The position numbers and the translations under genes are program-made. A stretch of 64,000 nucleotides of DNA from Rattus norvegicus. Its lineage: Eukaryota; Chordata; Mammalia; Rodentia; Muridae. The stretch spans positions 8,789,816 to 8,853,815 of the forward strand of contig NC_086029.1 of NCBI RefSeq assembly GCF_036323735.1. The letters run 5' to 3'. Of the stretch, positions 1 through 13,098 are shown in pieces (the stretch's first letter is position 1; each line of letters begins with the position of its first letter). The notes below the pieces were generated by a model. That model was not told the origin of the DNA. It did no database searches and saw only the letters and a program-made list of their open reading frames with translations.

Positions 1-3000
1 GAATCTAGGTATCATGGTGAAATCAGTAGGTTCCCAATAGGATTCGCATGTAATAAACTTGTTATTCAAGATAGAGCAAAGTTTTTACGAACTGAGACAC
101 AATTTCTTTGTGAATTCAGTTAGTTCCAAGGAGCCTGCTCTTCTAATATGTGTACTTTTAAAGATTTATCAAAATTTGATTAGCCGAATCTGAGTAACAT
201 GGTGAATTCGGTTAGTTCCCAATAGGCCGCAGTAGTAATAAGTGGACTGTTCAGTATATGGAAAAATTTTCACAAATGGAATCAAATTTACTAGGCGAAT
301 TCAGGGAGTTCGCAATGGGACATGCTTGTATGAGTTTGTTTTCAAAATCGAGCTACATTTTAAGGAACGGAATCTAGGTATCATGGTGAATTCATTAGGT
401 TTTAGGATTCGCATGTAATAAGCTGGTTATTCAAGAGAGAGCAACGTTAAACGAACTGAAACACTGTTTCTTTGTAAATTCAGTTAGTTCCCTGTAGCCT
501 GCTCTTGTAATATGTGTACTTTTAAACATTTATCAAAATTTGGTGAGCCGAATCTGAGTAACCGGTGAATTCGGTAAGTACCCAATAGGCCGCAGTAGTA
601 ATAAGTGGACTGTTCGGGATATAGAAAAATTTTCACGAATGGAATCAAAATTTCTAGGCGAATTCAGTGAGTTCCCAAGGGAACATGCTTGTATGAGTTT
701 GCTTTTCAATATCGATCAACATTTTAAGGAACGGAATCTAAGTATCATGGTGAATTGAGTAGATTCCCAATAGGATTCGCATGTAATAAGCTTGTTACAC
801 AAGATAGAGCAACGTTTTAACGAACTGTACCACTGTTTCTTTGTGAATTCAGTTAGTTCCCAGTCGCCTGCTCTTGTAATATGTGTACTTTTAAGATTTC
901 TCAAAATTTGGTGAGCCGAATCTGAGTAACATGGTGAATTCCGTTAGTTCCCAATAGGCCGCAGTAGTAATAAGTGGACTGTTGGGGATATAGAAAAATT
1001 TTCACGAATGGAATCAAAATTTCTAGGCGAATTCAGTGAGTTCCCAATGGGACATGCTTGTATGAGTTTGCTTTTCAATATCGAGCAACATTTTCAGGAA
1101 CGGAATCTAAGTATCATGGTGAATTGTGTAGGTCCCCAATAGGATTCGCATGTAATAAGCTTGTTATTCAAGAGAGAGCAACGTTTAAACGAACTGAGAC
1201 ACTGTTTCTTTGTGAATTCAGTTAGTTCCCAGTAGCCTGCTCTTGAAATATGTGTACTTTTAAAGATTTATCAAAATTTGGTGATCCTAATCTGAGTAAC
1301 ATGTTGAATTCGGTTAGTTTCCAATAGGCCGCAGTAGTAATAAGTGGACTGTTCGGGATATAGAAAAATTTTCACGAATGGAAGCAAAATTTCTAGGCTA
1401 ATTCAGTGAGCTCCCCATGGGACATGCTTGTATGAGTTTGCTTTTCAATATCGAGCTATATTTTAAGGAATGGAATCTAGGTATCATGGTGAAATCAGTA
1501 GGTACCTAATAGGATTCGCATGTAATAAGCTAGTTATTCAAGATAGAGCAACGTTTTAACGAACTGAAACACTGTTTCTTTGTGAATTCAGTTAGTTCCC
1601 AGTAGCCTACTCTTTTAATATGTGTACTTTTAAAGATTTATAAAAATTTCTTGAGCCGAATCTGAGTAACATGGTGAATTCGTTTAGTTCCCAATAGGCC
1701 GCAGTAGTAATAAGTGGCCTGTTCGGGATATAGAAAAATTTTCACGAATGGAATCAAAATTTCTAGGCGAATTCAGTGAGTTCCCAATGGGACATGCTTG
1801 TATGAGTTCGATTTTCAATATCGAGCTACATTTTAAGGAACAGAATCTAGGTATCATGGTGAAATCAGTAGGTTCCCAATAGGATTCGCATGTAATAAAC
1901 TTGTTATTCAAGATAGAGCAAAGATTTAACGAACTGAGACACAATTTCTTTGTGAATTCAGTTAGTTCCCAGTAGCCTGCTCTTGTAATATGTGTACTTT
2001 TAAAGATTTATCAAAATTTGGTTAGCCGATTCTGAGTAACATGGTGAATTCGGTTAGTTCCCAATAGGCCGCAGTAGTAATAAGTGGACTGTTCAGTATA
2101 TAGAAAAATTTTCACAAATGGAATCAAATTTTCTAGGCGAATTCAGGGAGTTCCCAATGGGACATGCTTGTACGAGTTTGTTTTCAACATCGAGCTACAT
2201 TTTAAGGAACGGAATATAGGTATCAGGGTGAATTCAGTAGGTTTTAGGATTCGCATGTAATAAGCTGGTTATTCAAGAGAGAGCAACGTTTAAACGAACT
2301 GAAACACTGTTTCTTTGTAAATTCAGTTAGTTCCCTGTAGCCAGCTGTTGTAATATATGTACTTTTAAGCATTTATCAAAATTTGGCGAGCCGAATGTGA
2401 GTAACCGGTGAATTCGGTTAGTTCCCAATAGGCCGCAGTAGTAATCAGTGGACTGTTCGGGATATAGAAAAATTTTCACGAATGGAATCAAAATTTCTAG
2501 ACGAATTCAGTGAGTTCCCAAGGGAACATGCTTGTATGAGTTTGCTTTTCAATATCGATCAACATTTTAAGGAACGGAATCTAAGTATCATGGTGAATTG
2601 AGTAGATTCCCAATAGGATTCGCATGTAATAAGCTTGTAATTCAAGATAGAGCAACGTTTTAACGAACTGTAACACTGTTTCTTTGTGAATTCAGTTAGT
2701 TCCCAGTAGCCTGCTCTTGTAATATGTGTACTTTTAAGATTTCTCAAAATTTGGTGAGCCGAATCTGAGTAACATGGTGAATTCGGTTAGTTCCCAATAG
2801 GCCGCAGTAGTAATAAGGGGACTGTTCGGGATATAGAAAAATTTTCACGAATGGAATCAAAATTTCTGGGCAAATTCAGTGAGTTCCCAGTGGGACATGA
2901 TGGTATGAGGTCGCTTTTCAATATAGAGCAACATTTTAAGGAACGGAATCTATGTATCGTGGTGAATTCTGTAGGTTCCCATAAGATTCGCATGTAATAA

Positions 3001-4252
3001 GCTTGTTATTCAAGATAGAGCAACGTTTGAACGAACTGAAACACTGTTTCTTTGTGAATTCATTTACTTCCCAGTAGCCTGCTCTTGTAATATGTGTACT
3101 TTTAAAGATTTATAAAAATTTGGTGAGCCGAATCTGAGTAACATGGTGAATTCGATTAGTTCCCAATAGGCCGCAGTAGTAATAACTGGACTGTTCAGGA
3201 TATAGAAAAATTTTCACGAATGGAATCAAAATTTCTAGGCGAATTCAGTGAGCTCCCCAAGGGACATGCTTGTATGAGTTTGCTTTTCAATATCGAGCTA
3301 TATTTTAAGGAATGGAATCTAGGAATCATGGTGAATTCAGTAGGTACCTAATAGGATTCGCATGTAATAAGCTTGTTATTCAAGATAGAGCAACGTTTAT
3401 CGAACTGAAACACTGTTTCTTTGTGAATACAGTTTGTTCCCAGTAGCCTGCTCTTTTAATATGTGTACTTTTAAAGATTTATAAAAATTTGTTGAACCGA
3501 ATCTGAGTAACATGGTGAATTCGGTTAGTTCCCAATAGGCCGCAGTAGTAATAAGTGGCCTGTTCGGGATATAGAAAAATTTTCACGAATGGAATCAAAA
3601 TTTCTAGGCGAATTCAGTGAGTTTCCAATGGGACATGATGTATGAGTTTGCTTTTCAATATCGAGCTACATTTTAAAGAAAGGAATCTAAGTATCATGGT
3701 GAATTCAGTAGGTTCCCAATAGGATTCGCATGTAATAAGCTTGTTATTCAAGATAGAGCAAGGATTTAACGAACTGAGACACAATTTCTTTGTGAATTCA
3801 GTTAGTTCCCAGTAGCCTGCTCTTGTAATATGTGTACTTTTAAAGATTTATAAAAATTTGGTTAGCCGAATCTGAGTAACATGGTGAATTCAGTTAGTTC
3901 CCAATAGGCCGCAGTAGTAAGAAGTGGACTGTTCGGTATATAGAAAAATTTTCACAATTGGAATCAAAATTTCTAGGCGAATTCAGTGAGTTCCCAATGG
4001 GACATGCTTGTATGAGTTTGCTTTTCAATACCGAGCAACATTTTAAGGAACGGAATCTAAGTATCATGGTGAATTGAGTAGGTTCCCAATAGGATTCGCA
4101 TGTAATAAGCTTGTTATTCATTATAGAGCAACGTTTTAACGAACTGAGACACAGTTTCTTTGTGAATTCAGTTAGTTCCTAGTAGCCTGCTCTTGTAGTA
4201 TGTGTACTTTTAAAGATTTATAAAAATTTGGTGAGCCGTATCTGAGTAACAT
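1..4252. repeat. Left segment, diverged monomers with 5-mer repetition
   Basis: Monomers start at 201, 564, 933, 1303, 1673, 2043, 2407, 2776, 3145, 3514 and 3883. The pair at 201/564 (a CAGTATAT-type monomer, then one preceded by AACCGGTG) recurs at 2043/2407, an offset of about 1,842 bp or five monomers, and neighbouring monomers match at the same offset. Copies differ at many positions, so this looks older than the right half. The first 200 bases are the end of a monomer cut by the window edge. Confidence 0.85.
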
Positions 4253-7200
4253 GGTGAATTCGGTTAGTTCCCAATAGACCGCAGTAGTAATAAGTGGACT
4301 TTCGGGATAAAGAAATATTATCACGAATGGAATCAACATTTCAGGCGAAATCAGTGAGTTCCCAATGGGACATGCTTGTATGAGTTTGTTTTCAATATCG
4401 AGCAACATTTTAAGGAACGGAATCTAAGTATCATGGTGAATTCTGTAGGTTCCCATAAGATTCGCATGTAATAAGCTTGATATTCATGATAGAGCAACGT
4501 AGGAACGAACTGAAACACTGTTTCTTTGTGAATTCAGTTAGTTCCCAGTAACCTGCTCTTGTAATATGTGTACTTTTAAAGATTTATCAAATTTGGTGAG
4601 CCGAATCTGAGTAACATGGTGAGATCGGTTAGGTCCCAATAGGCCACAGTAGTAATAAGTGAACTGTTCGGGATATAGAAAAATTTTCACGAATGGAATC
4701 AAAATTTCAAGGCGAATTCAGTGAGTTGCAATGGGACATGCTTGTATGAGTTTGTTTTCAATATCGAGCAACATTTTAAGGAACGGAATCTAAGTATCAT
4801 GGTGAACTCTGTAGGTTCCCATAAGATTCGCATGTAATAAGCTTGATATTCATGATAGAGCAACGTTTGAACGAACTGAAACACTGTTTCTTTGTGAATT
4901 CAGTTAGTTCCCAGTAGCCTACTCTTGTAATATGTGTACTTTTAAAGATTTATCAAATTTGGTGAGCCGAATCTGAGTAACATGGTGAATTCGGTTAGTT
5001 CCCAATGGGCCGCAGTAGTAATAAGCGGTCTGTTCAGGATATTAAAATTTTCACGAATGGAATCAAAATTTCTTGGCAAATTCACTGAGTTCCCAATGGG
5101 ACATGCTTGTATGAGTTTGCTTTTCAATATAGAGCAACATTTTAAGGAACGGAATCTAAGTATCATTGTAATTTCAGTAGGTTCCCATTAGGATTCGCAT
5201 GTAATAAGCTTGTTGTTCAAGATAGAGCAACCTTTTAACGAACTGAAACACTGGTTCATTGTGAATTCATTTAGTTCCCAGTAGCCTGCTCTTGTAATAT
5301 GTGTACTTTTAAAGATTTATCAAAATTTGGTGAGCCGAATCTGAGTAACATGGTGAGATCAGTTAGGTCCCAATGGGCCACAGTAGTAATAAGTGAACTG
5401 TTTGGGATATAGAAAAATTTTCACGAATGGAATCAAATTTCTAGGCAAAGTCAGTGAGTTCCCAATGGGACTTGCTTGTATGAGTTTGCTTTTCAATATC
5501 GAGCAACATTTTAAGGAATGGAATCTAAGTATCATGGTGAATTCTGTAGGTCCCATAAGATTCGCATGTAATAAGCTTCATATTCAAGATAGAGCAACGT
5601 TTGAACGAACTGAAACACTGTTTCTTTGTGAATTCAGTTAGTTCCCAGTACCCTGCTCTTGTAATATGTGTACTTTTAAAGATTTATCAAAATTTGGTGA
5701 GCCGAATTTGAGTAACATGGTGAATTCGGTTAGTTCCCAATGGGCCGCAGTAGTAATAAGTGGTCTGTTCAGGATGTTAAAATTTTCACGAATGGAATCA
5801 AAATTTCTAGGCAAATTCACTGAGTTCCCAATGGGACATGCTTGTATGAGTTCGCTTTTCAATATAGAGCAACATTTTAGGAACGGAATCTAAATATCGT
5901 GGTGAATTCTGTAGGTTCCCATAAGATTCACATGTAATAAGCTGGTTATTCAAGATAGAGCAACGTTTTAACGAACTGAAACACTGTTTCTTTGTGAATT
6001 CAGTTAGTTCCCAGTAGCAGGCTCTTGTAATATGTGTACTTTTAAAGATTTATCAAAATTTGGTGAGCCGAATCTGAGTAACATGGTGAATTCGGTTAGT
6101 TCCCAATGGGCCGCAGTAGTTATATGTGGACTGTGCGGGTACAGAAAAATTTTCACGAATGGAATCAAAATTTCTAGGAGATTTCAGTGAGTTCCCAATG
6201 GGACATGCTTGTATGAGTTTGCTTTTCAATATAAAGCAACATTTTAAGGAACGGAATCTAAGTATCATGGTGAATTCTGTAGGTTCACATAAGATTCGCA
6301 TGTAATAAGCTTGTTATTCAAGATAGAGCAACGTTTGAACGAACTGAAACACTGTTTCTTTGTGAATTCAGTTAGTTCCCAGTAGCCTGCTCTTGTAATA
6401 TGTGTACTTTTAAAGATTTATCAAAATTTGGTGAGCCGAATCTGAGTAACATGGTGAAGTCGATTAGTTCCCAATGGGCCGCAGTAGTAATAAGTAGTCT
6501 GTTCAGGATATTAAAATTTTCACGAATGGAATCAAAATTTCTAGGCGATTTCAGTGAGTTCCCAAGGGAACATGCATGTATGAGTTTGCTTTTCAATATC
6601 GATCAACATTTTAAGGAACGGAATCTAAGTATCATGGTGAATTGTGTAGATTCCCAATAGGATTCGCATGTAATAAGCTTGTTATTCAAGATAGAGCAAC
6701 GTTTTAACGAACTGTAACACTGTTTCTTTGTGAATTCAGTTGGTTCCCAGTAGCCTGCTCTTGTAATATGTGTACTTTTAGAGATTTATCAAAATTTGGT
6801 GAGCCGAATCTGAGTAACATGGTGAATTCGGTTAGTTCCCAATGGGCCACAGTATTAAAAAGGGGTCTGTTCAGGATATTAAAATTTTCACGAATGGAAT
6901 CAATATTTCTAGGCAAATTCACTGAGTTCCCAATGGGACATGCTTGTATGAGTTTGCTTTTCAATATAGAGCAACATTTTAAGGAACGGAATCTAAGTAT
7001 CGTGGTGAATTCTGTAGGTTCCCATAAGATTCACATGTAATAAGCTGGTTATTCAAGATAGAGCAACGTTTTAACGAACTGAAACAATTTTTCTTTGTGA
7101 ATTCAGTTAGTTCCCAGTAGGAGGCTCTTGTAATATGTGTACTTTTAAAGATTTATCAAAATTTTGTGAGCTGAATCTGAGTAACATGGTGAATTCGGTT

Positions 7201-7555
7201 AGTTCCCAATGGGCCGCAGTAGTTATATGTGGACTGTGCGGGTATAGAAAAATTTTCACGAATGGAATAAAAATTTCTAGGAGATTTCAGTGAGTTCCCA
7301 ATGGGACATGCTTGTATGAGTTTGCTTTTCAATATAAAGCAACATTTTAAGGAACGGAATCTAAGTATCATGGTGAATTCTGTAGGTTCCCATAAGATTC
7401 GCATGTAATAAGCTTGTTATTCAATATAGAGCAACGTTTGAACGAACTGAAACACTGTTTCTTTGTGAATTCATTTACTTCCCAGTAGCCTGCTCTTGTA
7501 ATATGTGTACTTTTAAAGATTTATAAAAATTTGGTGAGCCGAATCTGAGTAACAT
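4253..7555. repeat. Cluster of shortened, diverged monomers (365-368 bp)
   Basis: Monomers at 4253, 4618, 4984, 5352, 5719, 6085, 6453, 6821 and 7188 are mostly 365-368 bp long. Those at 4984, 5719, 6453 and 6821 share GATATTAAAATTTTC, which lacks bases of the usual GATATAGAAAAATTTTC. Two local periods are visible. The pair 4618+4984 repeats as 5352+5719 (about 735 bp, 2-mer). The pair 5719+6085 repeats as 6821+7188 (about 1,102 bp, 3-mer), the second members sharing a GTGCGGGTA variant. I saw this subfamily nowhere else in the window. Confidence 0.85.
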
Positions 7556-8663
7556 GGTGAATTCGATTAGTTCCCAATAGGCCGCAGTAGTAATAACTGG
7601 ACTGTTCAGGATATAGAAAAATTTTCACGAATGGAATCAAAATTTCTAGGCGAATTCAGTGAGCTCCCCAAGGGACATGCTTGTATGAGTTTGCTTTTCA
7701 ATATCGAGCTATATTTTAAGGAATGGAATCTAGGAATCATGGTGAATTCAGTAGGTACCTAATAGGATTCGCATGTAATAAGCTTGTTATTCAAGATAGA
7801 GCAACGTTTATCGAACTGAAACACTGTTTCTTTGTGAATACAGATTGTTCCCAGTAGCCTGCTCTTTTAATATGTGTACTTTTAAAGATTTATAAAAATT
7901 TGTTGAGCCGAATCTGAGTAACATGGTGAATTCGGTTAGTTCCCAATAGGCCGCAGTAGTAATAAGTGGCCTGTTCGGGATATAGAAAAATTTTCACGAA
8001 TGGAATCAAAATTTCTAGGCGAATTCAGTGAGTTCCCAATGGGACATGATGTATGAGTTTGCTTTTCAATATCGAGCTACATTTTAAGGAAAGGAATCTA
8101 AGTATCATGTTGAATTCAGTAGGTTCCCAATAGGATTCGCATGTAATAAACTTGTTATTCAAGATAGAGCAAGGATTTAACGAACTGAGACACAATTTCT
8201 TTGTGAATTCAGTTAGTTCCCAGTAGCCTGCTCTTGTAATATGTGTACTTTTAAAGATTTATAAAAATTTGGTTAGCCGATTCTGAGTAACATGGTGAAT
8301 TCAGTTAGTTCCCAATAGGCCGCAGTAGTAAGAAGTGGACTGTTCGGTATATAGAAAAATTTTCACAATTGGAATCAAAATTTCTAGGCGAATTCAGTGA
8401 GTTCCCAATGGGACATGCTTGTATGAGTTTGCTTTTCAATATCGAGCAACATTTTAAGGAACGGAATCCCAGTATCATGGTGAATTGAATAGGTTCCCAA
8501 AAGGTTTCGCATGTAATAAGCATGTTATTCAAGATAGAGCAACTTTTTAACGAACTGAGACACAATTTCTTTGTGAATTCAGGTAGTTCCTAGTAGCCTG
8601 CTTTTGTAATATGTGTACTTTTAAAGATTTATAAAAATTTGGTTAGCCGAATCTGAGTAAGAT
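7556..8663. repeat. Second copy of a three-monomer block (first copy 3145-4252)
   Basis: Monomers at 7556, 7925 and 8294 match those at 3145, 3514 and 3883 at a constant offset of 4,411 bp (12 monomers). Shared variants include CATTTACTTCC in the preceding subunit 4, AACTGGACTGTTCAGG in the first monomer and TCACAATTGG in the third. The two copies bracket the shortened-monomer cluster. Confidence 0.85.
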
Positions 8664-10881
8664 TGTGAATTCTGTTAGTTCCCAATAGGCCGCAGTATTA
8701 ATAAGAGGACTCTTCGGGATATTGAAAAATTTTCACGAATGGAATCAAAATTTCTAGGCGAATTCCGTGAGTTCCCAATGGGACATGCTTGTATGAGTTT
8801 GCTTTTCAATATCGATCCACATTTTAAGGAACGGAATCTAAGTGTCATGGTGAATTGAGTAGATTCCCAATAGGATTCGCATGTAATAAGCTTGTTATTC
8901 AAGATAGAGCAATGTTTTGGTGAACTGAAACACTGTTTCTTTGTGAATTCAGTTAGTTCCCAGTAGCCTGCTCTTGTAATATGTGTACTTTTAAAGATTT
9001 ATCAAAATTTGGTGAGCCGAATCTGAGTAACCGGTGAATTCGGTTAGTTCCCAATAGGCCGCAGTAGTAATCAGTGGACTGTTCGGGATATAGAAAAATT
9101 TTCACGAATTGTATCAAAATTTCTAGGCGAATTCAGTGAGTTCCCAATGGAACATGCTTGTATGAGTTTGCTTTTCAATATCGATCCACATTTTAAAGAA
9201 CGGAATCTAAGTGTCATGGTGAATTGAGTAGATTCCCAATAGGATTCGCTTGTAATAAGTTTGTTATTCAAAATAGAGCAAAGTTAAAACGAACTGAGAC
9301 ACTGTTTCTTTGTGAATTCAGTTAATTCCCAGTAGCCTGCTCTTGTAATATGTGTACTTGTAAATATTTATCAAAATTTGGTGAGCCGAATCTGAGTAAC
9401 ATGATGAATTCAGTTAGTTCCCAATAGGCCGCAGTAGTAATAAGTGGACTCTTCGGGATATAGAAAAATTTTCTCGAATGGAATCAAAATTTCTAGGCGA
9501 ATTCAGTGAGTTCCCAATGGCACATGCTTGTATGAGTTTGCTTTTTAATATCGAGCTACATTTTAAGGAACGGAATCTAGGTATTTTGGTGAAATCAGTA
9601 GTTTCCCAATAGGATTCACATGTAATAAGCTTGTTATTCAAGATAGAGCAACGTTTTAACGAACTGAGACACTGTTTCTTTGTGAATTCAGTTAGTTCCC
9701 AGTAGCCTGCTCTTGTAATATGTGTACTTTTAACGATTTATAAAAATTTGGTGAGCCGAATCTGAGTAACATGGTGAATTCGGTTAGTTCCCAATAGGCC
9801 GCAGTAGTAATCAGTGGTCGGTTCGGGATATAGAAAAATTTTCACGAATGGTATCAAAATTTCTAGGCGAATTCAGTGAGTTCCCAATGGAACATGCTTG
9901 TATGAGTTTGCTTTTCAATATCGATCCACATTTTAAGGAACGGAATCTAAGTGTCATGGTGAATTGAGTAGATTCCCAATAGGATTCGCATGTAATAAGC
10001 TTGTTATTCAAGATAGAGCAACGTTAAAACGAACTGAGACACTGTTTCTTTGTAAATTCAGTTAGTTCCCAGTAGCCTGCTCTTGTAATATGTATACTTT
10101 TAAAGATTTATCAAAATTTGGTGAGCCGAATCTGAGTAACATGGTGAATTCCGTTAGTTCCCAATAGGCCGCATTAGTAGTAAGTGGACTGTTCGGGATA
10201 TAGAAAAATTTTCACGAATGGAATCAAAATTTCTAGGCGAAATTAGTGAGTTCCCAATGGGACATGCTTGTATGAGTTTGCTTTTCAATACCGAGCATCA
10301 TTTTAAGGAACGGAATCTAAGTATCATGGTGAATTGAGTAGGTTCCCAATAGGATTCGCATGTAATAAGCATGTTATTCAAGATAGAGCAAGGATTTAAC
10401 GAACTGAGACACAATTTCTTTGTGAATTCAGTTAGTTCTCAGTAGCCTGCTCTTGTAATACGTGTACTTTTAAAGATTTATAAAAATTTGTTTAGCCGAA
10501 TCTGAGTAACATGGTGAATTCGGTTAGTTCCCAATAGGCCGCAGTAGTAATAAGTGGACTGTTCGGTATATAGAAAAATTTTCACAAATGGAATCAAAAT
10601 TTCTAGGCTGACTCAGTGAGTTCCAATGGGACATGATTGTATGAGTTTGCTTTTCAATATCGAGCTACATTTTAAGGAACGGAATCTAAGTATAATGGTG
10701 AATTGAATCGGTTCCCAAAAGGTTTCGCATGTAATAAGCTTGTTATTCAAGATAGAGCAACTTTTTAACGAACTGAGACACAATTTCTTTGTGAATTCAG
10801 GTAGTTCCTAGTAGCCTGCTTTTGTAATATGTGTACTTTTAAAGATTTATAAAAATTTGGTTAACCGAATCTGAGTAACAT
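8664..10881. repeat. 6-mer unit, copy 1 (2,218 bp)
   Basis: Six monomers start at 8664, 9033, 9403, 9773, 10143 and 10513. The first is marked by ATTGTGAATTCTGTTAG and ATTAATAAGAGG, the second by GTAACCGGTG and ATCAGTGGACTG, the third by ACATGATGAATTC, and the fifth by CCGCATTAGTAG. The set repeats immediately to the right. Substitutions between copies are scattered, and the fourth monomers differ in type. Confidence 0.85.
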
Positions 10882-11991
10882 TGTGAATTCTGTTAGTTCC
10901 CAATAGGCCGCAGTATTAATAAGAGGACTCTTCGGGATATAGAAAAATTTTCACGAATGGAATCAAAATTTCTAGGCGAATTCCGTGAGTTCCCAATGGG
11001 ACATGCTTGTATGAGTTTGCTTTTCAATATCTATCCACATTTTAAGGAACGGAATCTAAGTGTCATGGTGAATTGAGTAGATTCCCAATAGGATTCGCAT
11101 GTAATAAGCTTGTTATTCAAGATAGAGCAACGTTTTTGTGAACTGAAACACTGTTTTTTGTGAATTCAGTTGTTTCCCAGTAGCCTGCTCTTGTAATATG
11201 TGTACTTTTAAAGATTTATCAAAATTTGGTGAGCCGAATCTGAGTAACCGGTGAATTCGGTTAGTTCCCAATAGGCCGCAGTAGTAATCAGTGGACTGTT
11301 CGGGATATAGAAAAATTTTCACGAATTGTATCAAAATTTCTAGGCGAATTCAGTGAGTTCCCAATGGAACATGCTTGTATGAGTTTGCTTTTCAATATCG
11401 ATCCACATTTTAAGGAACGGAATCTAAGTGTCATGGTGAATTGTGTAGATTCCCAATAGGATTCGCTTGTAATAAGCTTGTTATTCAAAATAGAGCAACG
11501 TTAAAACGAACTGAGACACTGTTTCTTTGTGAATTCAGTTAATTCCCAGTAGCCTGCTCTTGTAATATGTGTACTTGTAAATATTTATCAAAATTTGGTG
11601 AGCCGAATCTGAGTAACATGAGGAATTCAGTTAGTTCCCAATAGGCCGCAGTAGTAATAAGTGGACTCTTCGGGATATAGAAAAATTTTCTCGAATGGAA
11701 TCAAAATTTCTAGGCGAATTCAGTGAGTTCCCAATGGGACATGCTTGTATGAGTTTGCTTTTTAATATCGAGCTACATTTTAAGGAACGGAATCTAGGTA
11801 TCATGGTGAAATCAGTAGTTTCCCAATAGGATTCACATGTAATAAGCTTGTTATTCAAGATAGAGCAACGTTTTAACGAACTGAGACACTGTTTCTTTGT
11901 GAATTCAGTTAGTTCCCAGTAGCCTGCTCTTGTAATATGTGTACTTTTAAAGATTTATCAAAATTTGGTGAGCCGAATCTGAGTAACATGG

Positions 11992-12084
11992 TGAATTCGG
12001 TTAGTTCCCAATAGGCCGCAGTAGTAATAAGTGGACTGTTCGGGATATAGAAAAATTTTCACGAATGGAATCAAAATTTCTAGG
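11992..12084 (+). repeat. Reference monomer, subunit 1 (93 bp)
   Basis: This is the first quarter of a near-consensus monomer at 11,992-12,361. It opens with TGAATTCGGTTAGTTCCCAA and continues with a GGCCGCAG block, which is the easiest landmark for counting monomers. The second half is A/T-rich (AAAATTTTCACGAATGG). The opening box and the GAATGGAATC stretch align with the same positions of the other three subunits, so the 370-bp monomer looks like a fourfold amplification of a ~92-bp ancestor that later diverged. Confidence 0.93.
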
Positions 12085-12176
12085 CGAATTCAGTGAGTTC
12101 CCAAAGGGACATGCTTGTATGAGTTTGCTTTTCAATATCGATCAACAATTTAAGGAACGGAATCTAAGTGTCATGG
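12085..12176 (+). repeat. Reference monomer, subunit 2 (92 bp)
   Basis: It opens with CGAATTCAGTGAGTTCCCAA, followed by GGGACATGCTTGTATGAG. This copy has AAAGGG after the box where most monomers have AATGGG. Subunit 2 is most similar to subunit 3: in the consensus, a 40-bp stretch in the second half (beginning TTGCTTTTCA in subunit 2 and TTGTTATTCA in subunit 3) matches at 32 of 40 positions. Confidence 0.93.
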
Positions 12177-12269
12177 TGAATTGAGTACATTCCCAATAGG
12201 ATTCGCATGTAATAAGCTTGTTATTCAAGATAGAGCAACGTTAAAACGAACTGAGACAATGTTTCTTTG
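12177..12269 (+). repeat. Reference monomer, subunit 3 (93 bp)
   Basis: It opens with a TGAATTGAGTA-type start and a TTCCCAATAGGATTCGCATG block. It usually contains AAGCTT (a HindIII site) in the TAATAAGCTTGTTATTC stretch, at most once per monomer. This subunit varies most in length across the window: two monomer types carry a deletion that removes most of its GTTCCCAAT box. Confidence 0.93.
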
Positions 12270-12361
12270 TGAATTCAGTTAGTTCCCAGTAGCCTGCTCT
12301 TGTAATATGTGTACTTTTAAAGATTTATCAAAATTTGGTGAGCCGAATCTGAGTAACATGG
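12270..12361 (+). repeat. Reference monomer, subunit 4 (92 bp)
   Basis: It opens with TGAATTCAGTTAGTTCCCAG and TAGCCTGCTC, then TTGTAATATGTGTACTTTT, and ends with GAGCCGAATCTGAGTAACAT just before the next monomer. Its 5' box is the same as in the other subunits except for CAG in place of CAA after the C run. Subunit spacings of 93, 92, 93 and 92 add up to exactly 370 bp. Confidence 0.93.
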
Positions 12362-13098
12362 TGAATTCCGTTAGTTCCCAATAGGCCGCATTAGTAGTAA
12401 GTGGACTGTTCGGGATATAGAAAAATTTTCACGAATGGAATCAAAATTTCTAGGCGAAATTAGTGAATTCCCAATGGGACATGCTTGTATGAGTTTGCTT
12501 TTCAATACCGAGCATCATTTTAAGGAACGGAATCTAAGTATCATGGTGAATTGAGTAGGTTCCCAATAGGATTCGCATGTAATAAGATTGTTATTCAATA
12601 TAGAGCAACGTTTTAACAAACTGAAACACAATTTCTTTGTGAATTCAGTTAGTTCCCAGTAGCCTGCTCTATTAATATGTGTACTTTTAAAGATTTATAA
12701 AAATTTGGTGAGCCTAATATCAGTAACATGGTGAATTCGGTTAGTTCCCAATAGGCCGCAGTAGTAATAAGTGAACTGTTCGGGATATAGAAAAATTTTC
12801 ACGAATGGAATCAAAATTTCTAGGCGAATTCAGTGAGCTCCCAATGGGACATGCTTGTATGATTTTGCTTTTCAATATCGCTCAACATTTTATGGAACGG
12901 AACTTAAGTATAATGGTGAATTGAGTAGATTCCAAATAGGATTCGCATGTAAGAAGCTTGTTATTCAAGAAGAGCAACGTTTTAACGAACTGAAACACTG
13001 TTTCTTTGTGAATTCAGTTAGTTCCAAGTAGCCTGCTGTTGTAATATGTGTACTTTTAAAGATTTATCAAAATTTGGTGAGCCGAATCTGAGTAACAT

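Larger units (their letters stand above)
10882..13098. repeat. 6-mer unit, copy 2 (2,217 bp)
   Basis: Monomers start at 10882, 11250, 11620, 11990, 12360 and 12730, matching copy 1 in order. The CATTAGTAG marker recurs in the monomer at 12360 and the ATGAGGAATTC variant replaces ATGATGAATTC at 11620. The part from 11250 onward is also repeated about 4,062 bp (11 monomers) further right. Confidence 0.85.
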
